The notes below the pieces were generated by a model, which worked only from the letters and a program-made list of their open reading frames with translations, was not told the origin of the DNA and ran no database searches. A stretch of 64,000 bases of DNA from Paraburkholderia sartisoli. Its GTDB lineage: Bacteria; Pseudomonadota; Gammaproteobacteria; Burkholderiales; Burkholderiaceae. Below are positions 51,067 through 58,800 of the stretch, one piece after another; within the stretch, counting starts at the first letter, position 1, and every line of letters begins with the position of its first letter. The stretch spans positions 310,001 through 374,000 of the forward strand of contig NZ_FNRQ01000002.1 in the NCBI RefSeq assembly GCF_900107685.1. The letters run 5' to 3'. The translations under genes and the position numbers were made by a program.

Positions 51067-52155
51067 ATGGTTTCTGGCGAATCTCCCGTAGCGAACCTGG
51101 CGTTGACGTCCTGGGCGCTCAGCGACGACCAGCGGAGTCTGCGTACGGCCGCGGGGCGGTTTGCACGCAGCCGCCTCGAGCCGCTGCTGACGCAGCCACC
51201 CAACGCCGCCCTGTGGCACGAAACAGTCAGGCTCGCTGCGACGCTCGAGCTCGGGAACATGATCCTGCCGGAGCACATGGGAGGCATGGCGATCAGCCGT
51301 CACGACCTGGCACTTGTCGTTGAGCAGTTTGCCGCCGGCCCGATGGAACGGGTAGCCGAGCTTACGCTCAGCTGCGCGGCACTGATGACGCTTCGGCAAT
51401 GCGATGCGCTCGACCGGCTGCAGGCCCGCAATGTCCGCGACTATTTCGACGGTACAACGTCGGTTGCACTGGGCATCCCGGACATCGATACTTCGGGCCT
51501 CTGGCTGTTACGCCAGCATTCAGCCTCGCCCGCAATGGTGGTCCAGGTGGAGGGTGACCATCCGCGCCTCGTGCTCGCTACGCTACCCGCGAACCGGAGC
51601 GCTTCGAATTCAGTTCCTGTTGTCGTGCTGGGTGCGCTCTCCCTCGAACGGCACTGCGCCGCATCCATGGGCAAGACGCGCCTCATGATCGTGCCCGGGC
51701 GCGCGAACGAACCAGGCGGCAATCCGGTACGGCAGTGGCTCGTCGAGACGGCAATCTACCTCGCCGCCCTGCTTTCGGGCGCCGTCCAGCAGGGCGTGAA
51801 CTTCGCCCTCGCCTACAGCGTGAGCCGTCAAACGTTTCGCAAGCCGATCGCTGCCCATCAGCTCGTCGCGGTGCGGCTCGCCGACATGCTCGTGGCCGCG
51901 CACAGTATCCACCTCTTTCTGCGGTCGGCCGCAGCACAGGATACGACGCTCGCGCAGCTCGAGTCCATACGGCAGATGGCTCGCCATGTCGCCACGGAAG
52001 CGATGGATGTCGCGAGGGAGCTTGTGCAGCTTTGCGGCGGCCATGGCTACGTGGAAGGGCTGCCGCCAGCCGCACGGCTCCAGACGGTGCACTGGTTTGC
52101 GATGCTCCTGATGAAGGTCGAAGCCGCCCTTCGCACGTTCGCCGCGTCTGCGTAG
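51067..52155 (+). CDS. Divergent acyl-CoA dehydrogenase (second of two)
   Basis: The 362-aa protein has the N-terminal helical domain and C-terminal ACAD bundle (FALAYSVSRQTFRKPIAAHQLVAVRLADMLVAA, then LCGGHGYVEGLPPAARLQTVHWF). The central beta domain is shortened and lacks the TEPxxGSD motif seen in the first copy. It may be a non-catalytic or substrate-binding partner, forming a heteromer with the first dehydrogenase, as in paired FadE proteins. This is inference. GGAGAAAT lies before the ATG. Confidence 0.85.
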   Translation: MVSGESPVANLALTSWALSDDQRSLRTAAGRFARSRLEPLLTQPPNAALWHETVRLAATLELGNMILPEHMGGMAISRHDLALVVEQFAAGPMERVAELTLSCAALMTLRQCDALDRLQARNVRDYFDGTTSVALGIPDIDTSGLWLLRQHSASPAMVVQVEGDHPRLVLATLPANRSASNSVPVVVLGALSLERHCAASMGKTRLMIVPGRANEPGGNPVRQWLVETAIYLAALLSGAVQQGVNFALAYSVSRQTFRKPIAAHQLVAVRLADMLVAAHSIHLFLRSAAAQDTTLAQLESIRQMARHVATEAMDVARELVQLCGGHGYVEGLPPAARLQTVHWFAMLLMKVEAALRTFAASA

Positions 52156-52181
52156 GGCTGTACACCAGACGGAGAATCCAT

Positions 52182-52787
52182 GTGAGCAGCCAGGACCAGA
52201 CACCGGAACCTGCACACCAGACGGACCGGTCGATTGAGGCAAACGGTGAAACCAGCTCGTGCTGGCTTCGTGAACCCGGCAGCCGCGATGTCATTGACAT
52301 CGCCGCCTGGCTCGCCGAACCCGCCATCAACCAGTGGTTCGACTTCGGGCAGGGCCGTCAGGCACTGCCGGCGCTGGCCGTGCAGCTCATGCTCCAGAGC
52401 GCACGGCACCGTCTTCGGGTGTTCGGACCCACTGGCCACGACGCCGCAAGCGGTCTTGTTGCCGTCAGTGATCTCACCCATGCCTTCGGCACCGGCTCTT
52501 TCTGGGTACTTCGCGACAGCCGCCGACCGGCCTGCACGGATATGACGTTTCTCGCCTCCCGACAGGTCCTCCGGGACGCGTTCGAATCAGACCGGCTGCA
52601 CTGCATCACGGCGTGGGCGGTGGACGGCAACGCGCGCTCCCGACGTCTGCTCGAGCGCATCGGCTTTCGCCCGGTAGGGCTGCAGCGCGATTGTCACGTC
52701 ATGCTTGGCTCGCGATGTGACCGCGTACTGTACGACCTGCTGCCGGATGACCTTGCCAGCGGGCTTGCCATACCGCCGGCCGGATGA
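52182..52787 (+). CDS. GNAT-family acyltransferase
   Basis: The 201-aa protein has an N-terminal unstructured segment and an Acetyltransf_3-like GNAT domain. It contains WLAEPAINQWFDFG, GLVAVSDLTHAFGTGSFWVLR, and the acetyl-CoA/C-terminal ITAWAVDGNARSRRLLERIGFRPVGLQRDC. No ATG exists near the start; the GTG at 52182 follows GGAGAA. It overlaps the next gene by 4 bp. It may acylate an amine in the product or its intermediate. Confidence 0.85.
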   Translation: MSSQDQTPEPAHQTDRSIEANGETSSCWLREPGSRDVIDIAAWLAEPAINQWFDFGQGRQALPALAVQLMLQSARHRLRVFGPTGHDAASGLVAVSDLTHAFGTGSFWVLRDSRRPACTDMTFLASRQVLRDAFESDRLHCITAWAVDGNARSRRLLERIGFRPVGLQRDCHVMLGSRCDRVLYDLLPDDLASGLAIPPAG

Positions 52788-53836
52788 TGGACACCCCTGT
52801 CATCACTGCGCTTGCGACCTGGGTGCCGGACCCGGTGCCACTGTCTCAATGGCGCGAAATGGAGAGAAGGCTGCGCCTCATTGAACATCGCGGATGGAAT
52901 GCCTGGATGAAGTCGTGGCAACCCGACTATGGACAGTACGTCGAAACGCACCGGGATACGCAGAACGATGGCTGTGTTCCATCGGAGCACGGGTTGAGCG
53001 CGCCCGACATGGTGCCGGTCGAAACGGGCACCGATCTCTCCGGACTCGCAGCGAAGGTGGCAAACACCCTCTGCGCCGAGCGTGCACCAGGCGCGCCCCC
53101 GGTCGATATCGTCATGTTCTGCCACAGCAGTCTGGATGAACACGTGTCGACCACGACCGCGGGCCGGCTGTGTGCCGAAGCCGGCACATCGTGCTTCCCC
53201 TTTTCGGTCTCGCAGCAACACGGCGCGTCGGTATTCACCGCATTACGGCTTGCGGCCGACCTGTTCATTGCCGAACCCGACGTTCACACGATATTGATTG
53301 TCGCGGCGGAGAAGTGGTGTCCACCGTTTTCCAGACTGGCCGGAGCTGACCTGGTGCACGGAGATGCCGCCGGCGCGCTGCTCGTTGAAAGGTCCCGCCA
53401 CGCAACAGCCGGCCTGCAGTTGCTCGATGTTGCAGCCCGTCACGTGATCCCCGGCGCCGGGCGCCCTGCAACCGGTGTCTGCGATGGCAGTGCCCCCCCG
53501 TTGATATCCATGATCGAGCTCTTGCTCGCACGACACGGCCTTCGTCGCGACGACATTGACGAAGTCGTTGGACACCGGGGGATTCCGTCGCTCACGGGTG
53601 CAGTATGCGACCTTCTCAAGCGGCCGGCCACCGGAGCGTATCGACATTGCGTTCATCTTGGCGCAGCCGAGTCCATCGTGCGACTCGCACACCTGCTCGC
53701 CAACACGGCGTTGCACCAGCCACACCGGATACTCCTGTGGGGCTTCGGGTTCGGTGGCCATGTCGGCGCCGCACTGTTCGAAGCGTGCGGCGCGCCCTCC
53801 CTGCACCTGCTGGAGAACGTCCGCTCCACTTCATGA
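52784..53836 (+). CDS. KAS-III-like protein lacking the catalytic Cys (PqsB-like), second pair
   Basis: A 350-aa thiolase-fold protein with FCHSSLDEHVSTTTAGRLC, CFPFSVSQQHGASVFTALRLA, TILIVAAEKW and HGDAAGALLVE. The Cys position is Gly147 (QQHG). The His-containing motif is also not conserved (GHRGIPS). It therefore parallels the protein at 46208 and is likely the structural partner of the next gene. The start overlaps the GNAT stop, and its stop overlaps the next start (ATGA), so the pair is translationally coupled. Confidence 0.85.
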   Translation: MMDTPVITALATWVPDPVPLSQWREMERRLRLIEHRGWNAWMKSWQPDYGQYVETHRDTQNDGCVPSEHGLSAPDMVPVETGTDLSGLAAKVANTLCAERAPGAPPVDIVMFCHSSLDEHVSTTTAGRLCAEAGTSCFPFSVSQQHGASVFTALRLAADLFIAEPDVHTILIVAAEKWCPPFSRLAGADLVHGDAAGALLVERSRHATAGLQLLDVAARHVIPGAGRPATGVCDGSAPPLISMIELLLARHGLRRDDIDEVVGHRGIPSLTGAVCDLLKRPATGAYRHCVHLGAAESIVRLAHLLANTALHQPHRILLWGFGFGGHVGAALFEACGAPSLHLLENVRSTS

Positions 53837-54759
53837 ACTCGACTATCGGCATTACCCACATCGCCTTTCATCTTCCGCCACACGTCGACGACGTGCGGAG
53901 TTGGGGAAACCGCACGGGACAGGACGCCAGCACCGTGATGCACCTGGAGCGCGCGGGGATGCGCTACTACCGCACCGCGGATGGACAAACAGCGATCGGG
54001 CTGGCAACCAGCGCGATCCAGCGTCTCGTGCTCGCATCCGGTGTCGCACCTCACGCACTCGACTGTCTCGTCTACGTGCATACGCTGCAGGGCAGCGTCG
54101 CCCCGCCGCCCATGTCCCTGCCCGGCCTGCTCTGCGACCGGTTCGGTTTTTCAAACGCAGAGGCCTTTTCGTTCGCGCAGCAGCATTGCGCGTCCGCACT
54201 CGGTGCATTGCGTGTCATTCGTGCGATGTTCATGGCCCGGCCCCACATGAAACGGGTACTGCTTGTCGGCGCTGATGTCATGCCGCTGGAATCCGAAAGA
54301 TTAATGCAAGCTGAAGGAATCCTGAGCGACGGAGCATTCGCCACGCTCATCGAACGGGGTGCCACCGTCAACCGGCTGCTGGCAATCGCCACCCACGCCA
54401 GCGGCCAGGGCTGGCGTGGCGTGCTGGCAAACGACGAACCGCGTCTGGCAGCGCAATATTTCTTCACGGCGCGCAGCCTGATCAGGCAAATAACCCATCA
54501 GGCGCACTACACACTGGACGACATCCAGCGCATCCTGCCCCACCATCTGGATCTACCGGCGTGGCAGCGCCTGCTCGATTCGCTTGAACTCCCGCGCGAG
54601 CGGCTGTTCGCCGAGAATTTCGCCCGGATCGGCCACGTCACCGTCAGCGATGCCTTCATCAATCTGGCAGACTGCGACGGGCTGATTCCTGGCCGGCCGT
54701 TCCTGCTCTTTGCAAGGGGCGTCGGTGGGTTTTCCGCAGCGGCGCTGCTGTCCCGATAG
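53833..54759 (+). CDS. KAS-III-like condensing enzyme (PqsC-like), second pair
   Basis: The 308-aa partner keeps Cys119 (FAQQHCASALGALRV) and His237 (ILPHHLDLPAW). As in the first pair, the third residue is changed from Asn to His268 (RIGHVTVSD). The sequence differs from 47257 enough to suggest a different substrate. It is the last gene of the operon, 331 bp before luxR. Confidence 0.87.
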   Translation: MNSTIGITHIAFHLPPHVDDVRSWGNRTGQDASTVMHLERAGMRYYRTADGQTAIGLATSAIQRLVLASGVAPHALDCLVYVHTLQGSVAPPPMSLPGLLCDRFGFSNAEAFSFAQQHCASALGALRVIRAMFMARPHMKRVLLVGADVMPLESERLMQAEGILSDGAFATLIERGATVNRLLAIATHASGQGWRGVLANDEPRLAAQYFFTARSLIRQITHQAHYTLDDIQRILPHHLDLPAWQRLLDSLELPRERLFAENFARIGHVTVSDAFINLADCDGLIPGRPFLLFARGVGGFSAAALLSR

Positions 54760-55090
54760 CCACAGCGAGTCTTGCACGCAGCCGCCCTCCGAAATCGCAG
54801 CGGTGCATGACTGGTTTGACCTGAATCTCCGTTCGCTATCTGCACGGCGACCCGTCGATCTCTTAATCGTCTGACTATAATACGTATAAAGCGGATAACG
54901 GTAACGTCAGCGCATGGCGCCCGGATCGCCGTGCCGGATGCCGCATCCCGGCAACCGTATGCCGGCCCCTGAGGCTCCTCACTTCCGGAAACGCGTGTGG
55001 CATGAATCGCGCTGGCGTTGTGCGTAGCGCCCGGCCTTCACGTGGCACCTGGAGCTCTGGACTGCGTGGGGCGATGCCGAGGTAGCGAAC
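54760..55090. other. Intergenic region before luxR
   Basis: No gene. It holds a candidate luxR promoter: TATAAT (54876-54881) with a weak GTCGAT -35 (54854-54859), spaced 16 bp. The sequence around it is AT-richer than the cluster. Confidence 0.5.
54854..54881 (+). promoter_or_regulatory. Candidate luxR promoter
   Basis: A perfect TATAAT -10 (54876-54881) is preceded at 16 bp by a weak -35 (GTCGAT). It lies 209 bp before the LuxR start, leaving a long leader. An activator may be needed to offset the weak -35. Confidence 0.45.
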
Positions 55091-55879
55091 ATGAAATATC
55101 TCTCTTCACGCCGTTCGAACGGGGGGCTGCGCAAACCAGCGCCTGTGCCTGATCGCCTGCAGGCTCGCGCGCCGGCACTGGTGATGCGCCTGGCGTATGC
55201 CGCCGATATTGCTTCGCTCGTCGATTCTTTCAGCAATGCGGCCCATGCGCTTGGCTTCCCGTATTACGTGATCAGCCGCGTTGCCCGCAGTCGTTCGACC
55301 TGTCTCCAGCGAACGGCGCTCGAGATGGTCTGCGCTCACTATCCCGACGAATGGGTACGACACTACCAACGCCGGGACTACGCATCCACTGATCCCGTTC
55401 ACCGGGCCGCGTTCACCCATTCGGCTCCCTACCGGTGGCACGATATAGTTGGCCTGAGCAAAGCCGAGCGGCGCGTACTCGACGAGGCACAGGAGGCCGG
55501 ACTCGCCGGCGGGCTCAGCATCCCGGTCCACCAGCCCGGCGGCAGCGTCCTGCTGGTCAACCTGTCGGGCCCGCTGCATTCCGTCAACGACGCAATCAAC
55601 TCGCGGCTGGCATACCTGATCAGCACGCAATTTCACTTCGAACTGTACCGCCTCACACGGACACCGCCGCGAAGGGCGTCACACTTTCTTACACTGCGTC
55701 AGCGGGAATGCCTGACGTGGGTCGCGCGCGGGAAAAGCTCGGCTGAAATTGGCCTCATTCTCGGCATCTCCCGCTATACCGTTGACTACCACATCGAAGA
55801 GGCAATGAAGGCCCTCAACTTCAACAGCAGGACGGCCGCCGCCGTCAACGCGACCGTACAGGGTCTCGTCGATCCCTGA
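55091..55879 (+). CDS. LuxR-family acyl-homoserine-lactone receptor
   Basis: The 262-aa regulator has the autoinducer-binding domain with the conserved residues Trp88, Tyr92, Asp101, Pro102 and Trp116 (HYPDEWVRHYQRRDYASTDP, RWHDIV) and a Gly near 141. The C-terminal LuxR HTH has LTLRQRECLTWVARGKSSAEIGLILGISRYTVDYHIEEAMKALN. A signal made by LuxI next door would bind and alter its DNA binding. It has an N-terminal 30-residue extension. Confidence 0.95.
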   Translation: MKYLSSRRSNGGLRKPAPVPDRLQARAPALVMRLAYAADIASLVDSFSNAAHALGFPYYVISRVARSRSTCLQRTALEMVCAHYPDEWVRHYQRRDYASTDPVHRAAFTHSAPYRWHDIVGLSKAERRVLDEAQEAGLAGGLSIPVHQPGGSVLLVNLSGPLHSVNDAINSRLAYLISTQFHFELYRLTRTPPRRASHFLTLRQRECLTWVARGKSSAEIGLILGISRYTVDYHIEEAMKALNFNSRTAAAVNATVQGLVDP

Positions 55880-55912
55880 GTCTTCCTTTTCCCCGCAACA
55901 CAACCACACGTC

Positions 55913-55944
55913 CTGCTCTCACCGCGTGCACGCGGCGAGAGCAG
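55913..55944 (+). terminator. Long palindrome between luxR and luxI
   Basis: CTGCTCTC (55913-55920) and GAGAGCAG (55937-55944) flank CCGCGTGCACGCGG, which is itself a perfect palindrome (55922-55935). The whole is a near-perfect 32-bp dyad with one mismatch pair. No T-run follows, so it may be a LuxR-type operator or an RNA hairpin as much as a terminator. Confidence 0.5.
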
Positions 55945-55970
55945 CTGCATGCCTGCGGACTTGCCTCCCA

Positions 55971-55992
55971 ACCCTCCAAAACCTCCGGGTTT
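55971..55992 (+). promoter_or_regulatory. Dyad before luxI, similar to the one before the biosynthetic operon
   Basis: ACCC (55971-55974) and GGGT (55987-55990) form the ends of a 20-bp imperfect dyad; AACCC and GGGTT extend it by one on each side. It matches 44519-44540 at 15 of 22 positions. The position fits an activator box overlapping the luxI -35. It does not match classical CTG-N10-CAG lux boxes. Confidence 0.4.
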
Positions 55993-56048
55993 CTGGACCA
56001 CAGACGCGCTGGTAGCTTCGCGTCAACGGCTAACGCGAGGAGGAGCCC

Positions 56049-56798
56049 ATGTCATACATTGTTGCCGGCAGGCTCGATGACCTGCCATCACATATCCGTC
56101 ACCATCTCGGAGCCTTCCGCCACCGGGTCTTTGTCCAGCGCCTGCACTGGGAAATACCGGGCGTGCCACGCGACGCCACCGTCGAATGGGACGAATTCGA
56201 CGGCGGCAGTACGGTTCATCTCGTCGCACTGTCAGCAGACGACACCGTCTGTGGATGTGCGCGCCTGATGCCCACCACAGGACCGTATCTGCTCCGTAAC
56301 GTTTTTCCGGAACTCGCGGGCCCGGGTTCCTTGCCCTCATCGCCGTCGATCTGGGAAATGTCGCGATTCGCGGGACCGGATCTGGCCGGTCATCGCACCG
56401 GCACGACCTCAGGTATGTCGTTGTTCCCCTACGCAATGTCACTCGCCCTCTCCTTCGGCGCGACACGGGTGATCGGCGTCGTCTCCCGCTCCGTTGCGCG
56501 TCTGTACCGACGCTTTGGGCTCGACCTCCGCGATATCGATGATGGCACGTCGCCGGACCACGCCGACATCGTCGCGTGCGCAATCGATCTGAACCCGGGC
56601 AGCTTCGAGAAGCTCCAATGCGACGCCGGAACCCTGCTGAATTCGATCACCTGCTTCGGACATTTCCCTCTGCCTGAACCTGGCATGGCTAATCATCCGC
56701 ACACACCTGAAGTGAGCGCGCATTCTGCCGAAACCGAGAGCGAGATACCGTTCAGCGCTCGCGGCAACGGAACGTTCCACACGCAAGCGGCAATCTAG
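56049..56798 (+). CDS. LuxI-family acyl-homoserine-lactone synthase
   Basis: The 249-aa synthase has the invariant LuxI residues: Arg24/26, Phe28 and Trp34 (FRHRVFVQRLHW), Asp48 and Asp51 (EWDEFDGGSTVHL), Arg72 (CGCARLMPTTG), Phe86 (LLRNVFPEL), Glu103 and Arg106 (IWEMSRFAG). It is longer than usual (~200 aa) by a ~40-residue Glu/Ser/His-rich C-terminal tail. The acyl chain length is not predictable. GAGGAGGAG lies before the ATG. Confidence 0.96.
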   Translation: MSYIVAGRLDDLPSHIRHHLGAFRHRVFVQRLHWEIPGVPRDATVEWDEFDGGSTVHLVALSADDTVCGCARLMPTTGPYLLRNVFPELAGPGSLPSSPSIWEMSRFAGPDLAGHRTGTTSGMSLFPYAMSLALSFGATRVIGVVSRSVARLYRRFGLDLRDIDDGTSPDHADIVACAIDLNPGSFEKLQCDAGTLLNSITCFGHFPLPEPGMANHPHTPEVSAHSAETESEIPFSARGNGTFHTQAAI

Positions 56799-56815
56799 AT
56801 TGCCGGACCCGTGCA

Positions 56816-57385
56816 TCAGCGCCCCGCTGCTGGCCGGCAATGGTGCCGGTTGTCGGCCTCCTTCACCCGGTCCGGCCTGATCGCCGACGCATATGCCTGA
56901 CCGCTGCGCGAAGCCTCTCCATTCAGCTGCGAACTCAGGCCCAGGCGCTCGTCGATCGCGCGCGCGACGGTCATGGACTTCGGCGGATGATCGCGATCGA
57001 TGTTTTCCCAGAACATGCACATTGCATCGAACAGGACGGACAGTATCGACGTTACGTAGGGCAGTCTTATGACGACGCCACGCTCCGTCCGGTCGGCACC
57101 GGACTGGTGACACTGCGCCTCGAACGCTTCATCAGGCATCCTGATCCGCAGGGAATCCAGTTCGCGCTGCAGGCGGTCTTCGACCAAATAATGAACCGTC
57201 GCCGAATGGGCAAGTGCCTGGCGCAACTCGCAGAGCTGCCGGTCCTTCACCTCCACACATCGGGTCAGTCGACGGACGTCAGCTTCCGCCCGCTGCAATC
57301 GCAGATCGAGAGCCGCGTGAGCGGGCGGCATCAGGGGGCGGCCATCCATGCCAACCGGCGTCCGTGCATTGAGTTCTTTCATCAT
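56816..57385 (-). CDS. Hypothetical helical protein, 189 aa
   Basis: On the minus strand the ATG at 57385 follows an AGGCAGGGAA site. The protein has a coiled-coil-prone stretch (AALDLRLQRAEADVRRLTRCVEVKDRQLCELRQAL), a less regular middle (VTSILSVLFDAMCMFWENI), and a Gly/His-rich end. It is convergent with luxI, 17 bp away. Function unknown; the context suggests a regulator or accessory to quorum sensing, but nothing proves it. Confidence 0.65.
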   Translation of the reverse strand: MMKELNARTPVGMDGRPLMPPAHAALDLRLQRAEADVRRLTRCVEVKDRQLCELRQALAHSATVHYLVEDRLQRELDSLRIRMPDEAFEAQCHQSGADRTERGVVIRLPYVTSILSVLFDAMCMFWENIDRDHPPKSMTVARAIDERLGLSSQLNGEASRSGQAYASAIRPDRVKEADNRHHCRPAAGR

Positions 57386-57940
57386 GTTCCCTGCCTCGAA
57401 TGCGCACGTATGTATCGTGCCGGCTGCACCCTTTCCGCGACATCGAAGGATCGGGAAGGCATCCGCGCATTCTCCGCTGCGGTTCGATCGTGACGGTTAA
57501 TCGCGGGGGGAAATCGCATCCGGGTTCGGCCACATATCTTTTTCGTATTTCTCAGACGAAATATCAACTGCGAAACATAGCAGGGTGTGCTGCATCGATA
57601 CCAGCATGAAGGTGCGAGTCAGGGCTACCAACCGTTTCGATGGCCTTCGGGTAGCTTTCCTGATCCTCAATCGGTACACCTGTGGAATTCGTATATCGCT
57701 TCAGGGCCGTACGGCCGCCAGCACCCGCGTCATGACGCGATCACCTCCCGGGTCTTTCAGAAGATGCGCTCCAAAAGCCTTGCAGGCATAGCGCGCGCAG
57801 CCGCCTGTGCGCCAACAGCACACCCGTTAATGGATAACGCATTACGGGTATGAGGCGGGGAAACCGATGCATGCAAACCTGGCTTTCCACGGCTTGTCAA
57901 TTCAACGCGTGCAAAAGGAAAACATGTCTGAGCCGGAGAA
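57386..57940. other. No supported gene
   Basis: Short open frames lack ribosome-binding sites and known domains. Nothing recognisable. Confidence 0.35.
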
Positions 57941-57949
57941 CGGTCCATC

Positions 57950-58260
57950 TTCATGCCTGTCATTCGATCCGTCATGCTACTGCCGCCCATACTACTCATG
58001 CCGGCCATACCTGACATACCACCCATGCTGTGGGGCTGCTCGCCCGACTTCTGATCTGTCATCGCTCCCTTGGAATCTGCCTTGCCCTTCTGCAGTTCCA
58101 ACAACACTTCAGCGGGATCACGAAACAGGAAATCCTCCAGAAAGATCGCTACCTCCTGGCGGTCAGCCCGTTCGTCACCGGCCGTGCACACAACCAATGG
58201 AGCGGCCACCAGTTTCTGATGCTGCAAACCGTGATGAGGGTGCATCCAGTCGGTGCCGGC
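57950..58260 (-). pseudogene. Multicopper oxidase C-terminal/central fragment
   Basis: On the minus strand the text GTDWMHPHHGLQHQKLVAAPLVV resembles the WMHSHxGLQxQxLMAAPLI copper-ligand motif of large multicopper oxidases. EVAIFLEDFLFRDPAEVLLEL and the Met/Gly/Ser-rich SMGGMSGMAGMSSMGG follow, as in these enzymes. A stop lies just upstream and the flanks lose similarity, so only a ~100-residue relic remains of a normally ~600-aa gene. Confidence 0.5.
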
Positions 58261-58800
58261 GGCTTGCTCAGCGTAACCCTATTGCGCCTGCACCTGAAGG
58301 TAAGTCCTGCAGACCTCCCTTCCGTATCGGATCTGGTAGCGTCGGGTAAGCCCGGGCGGGTCCGCACAGGGATAGCCGTGCCGACGTCGTTTCCGGCAGC
58401 GTTGGCGTAGTGGCGCCCCGACGGTGGCGGCGATGTCAATGCGACGTAAACCCGCTCTCGACGAGACAGTCGACCAGGAGTTACAAATTCAGTTTGCGGT
58501 CGCCATCGATTTTCCGTCCGGCATTCGCCGGCAGTGCGGCGCGGCTTCGTCTACGGGGCATGCCCACAACCAGTTGGATGCGCTCCTGATGACTGAACGG
58601 TGGACCAAGGTACATGCTCCAGTCGGATCCTGTATCGGCAGACATCCCGATTGGCAGTGCCCAGGTTAATCGCTGCAACGGTCGACGGCGGATCAGCCGA
58701 CCCTGGTGACCGGTACCCTGCGCACAAATTTCACGCTCGATGATGAAGCGGGCAGCCCGCGGCGCTGCGCGAAGCGCTATCCACACGGCACCCCTTCCGG
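58261..58800. other. No supported gene before the efflux operon
   Basis: A minus-strand frame (58481-58786) has a plausible middle (LTWALPIGMSADTGSDWSMYLGPPF) but no clear family. It may be a further fragment of a copper-related gene. Confidence 0.3.
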
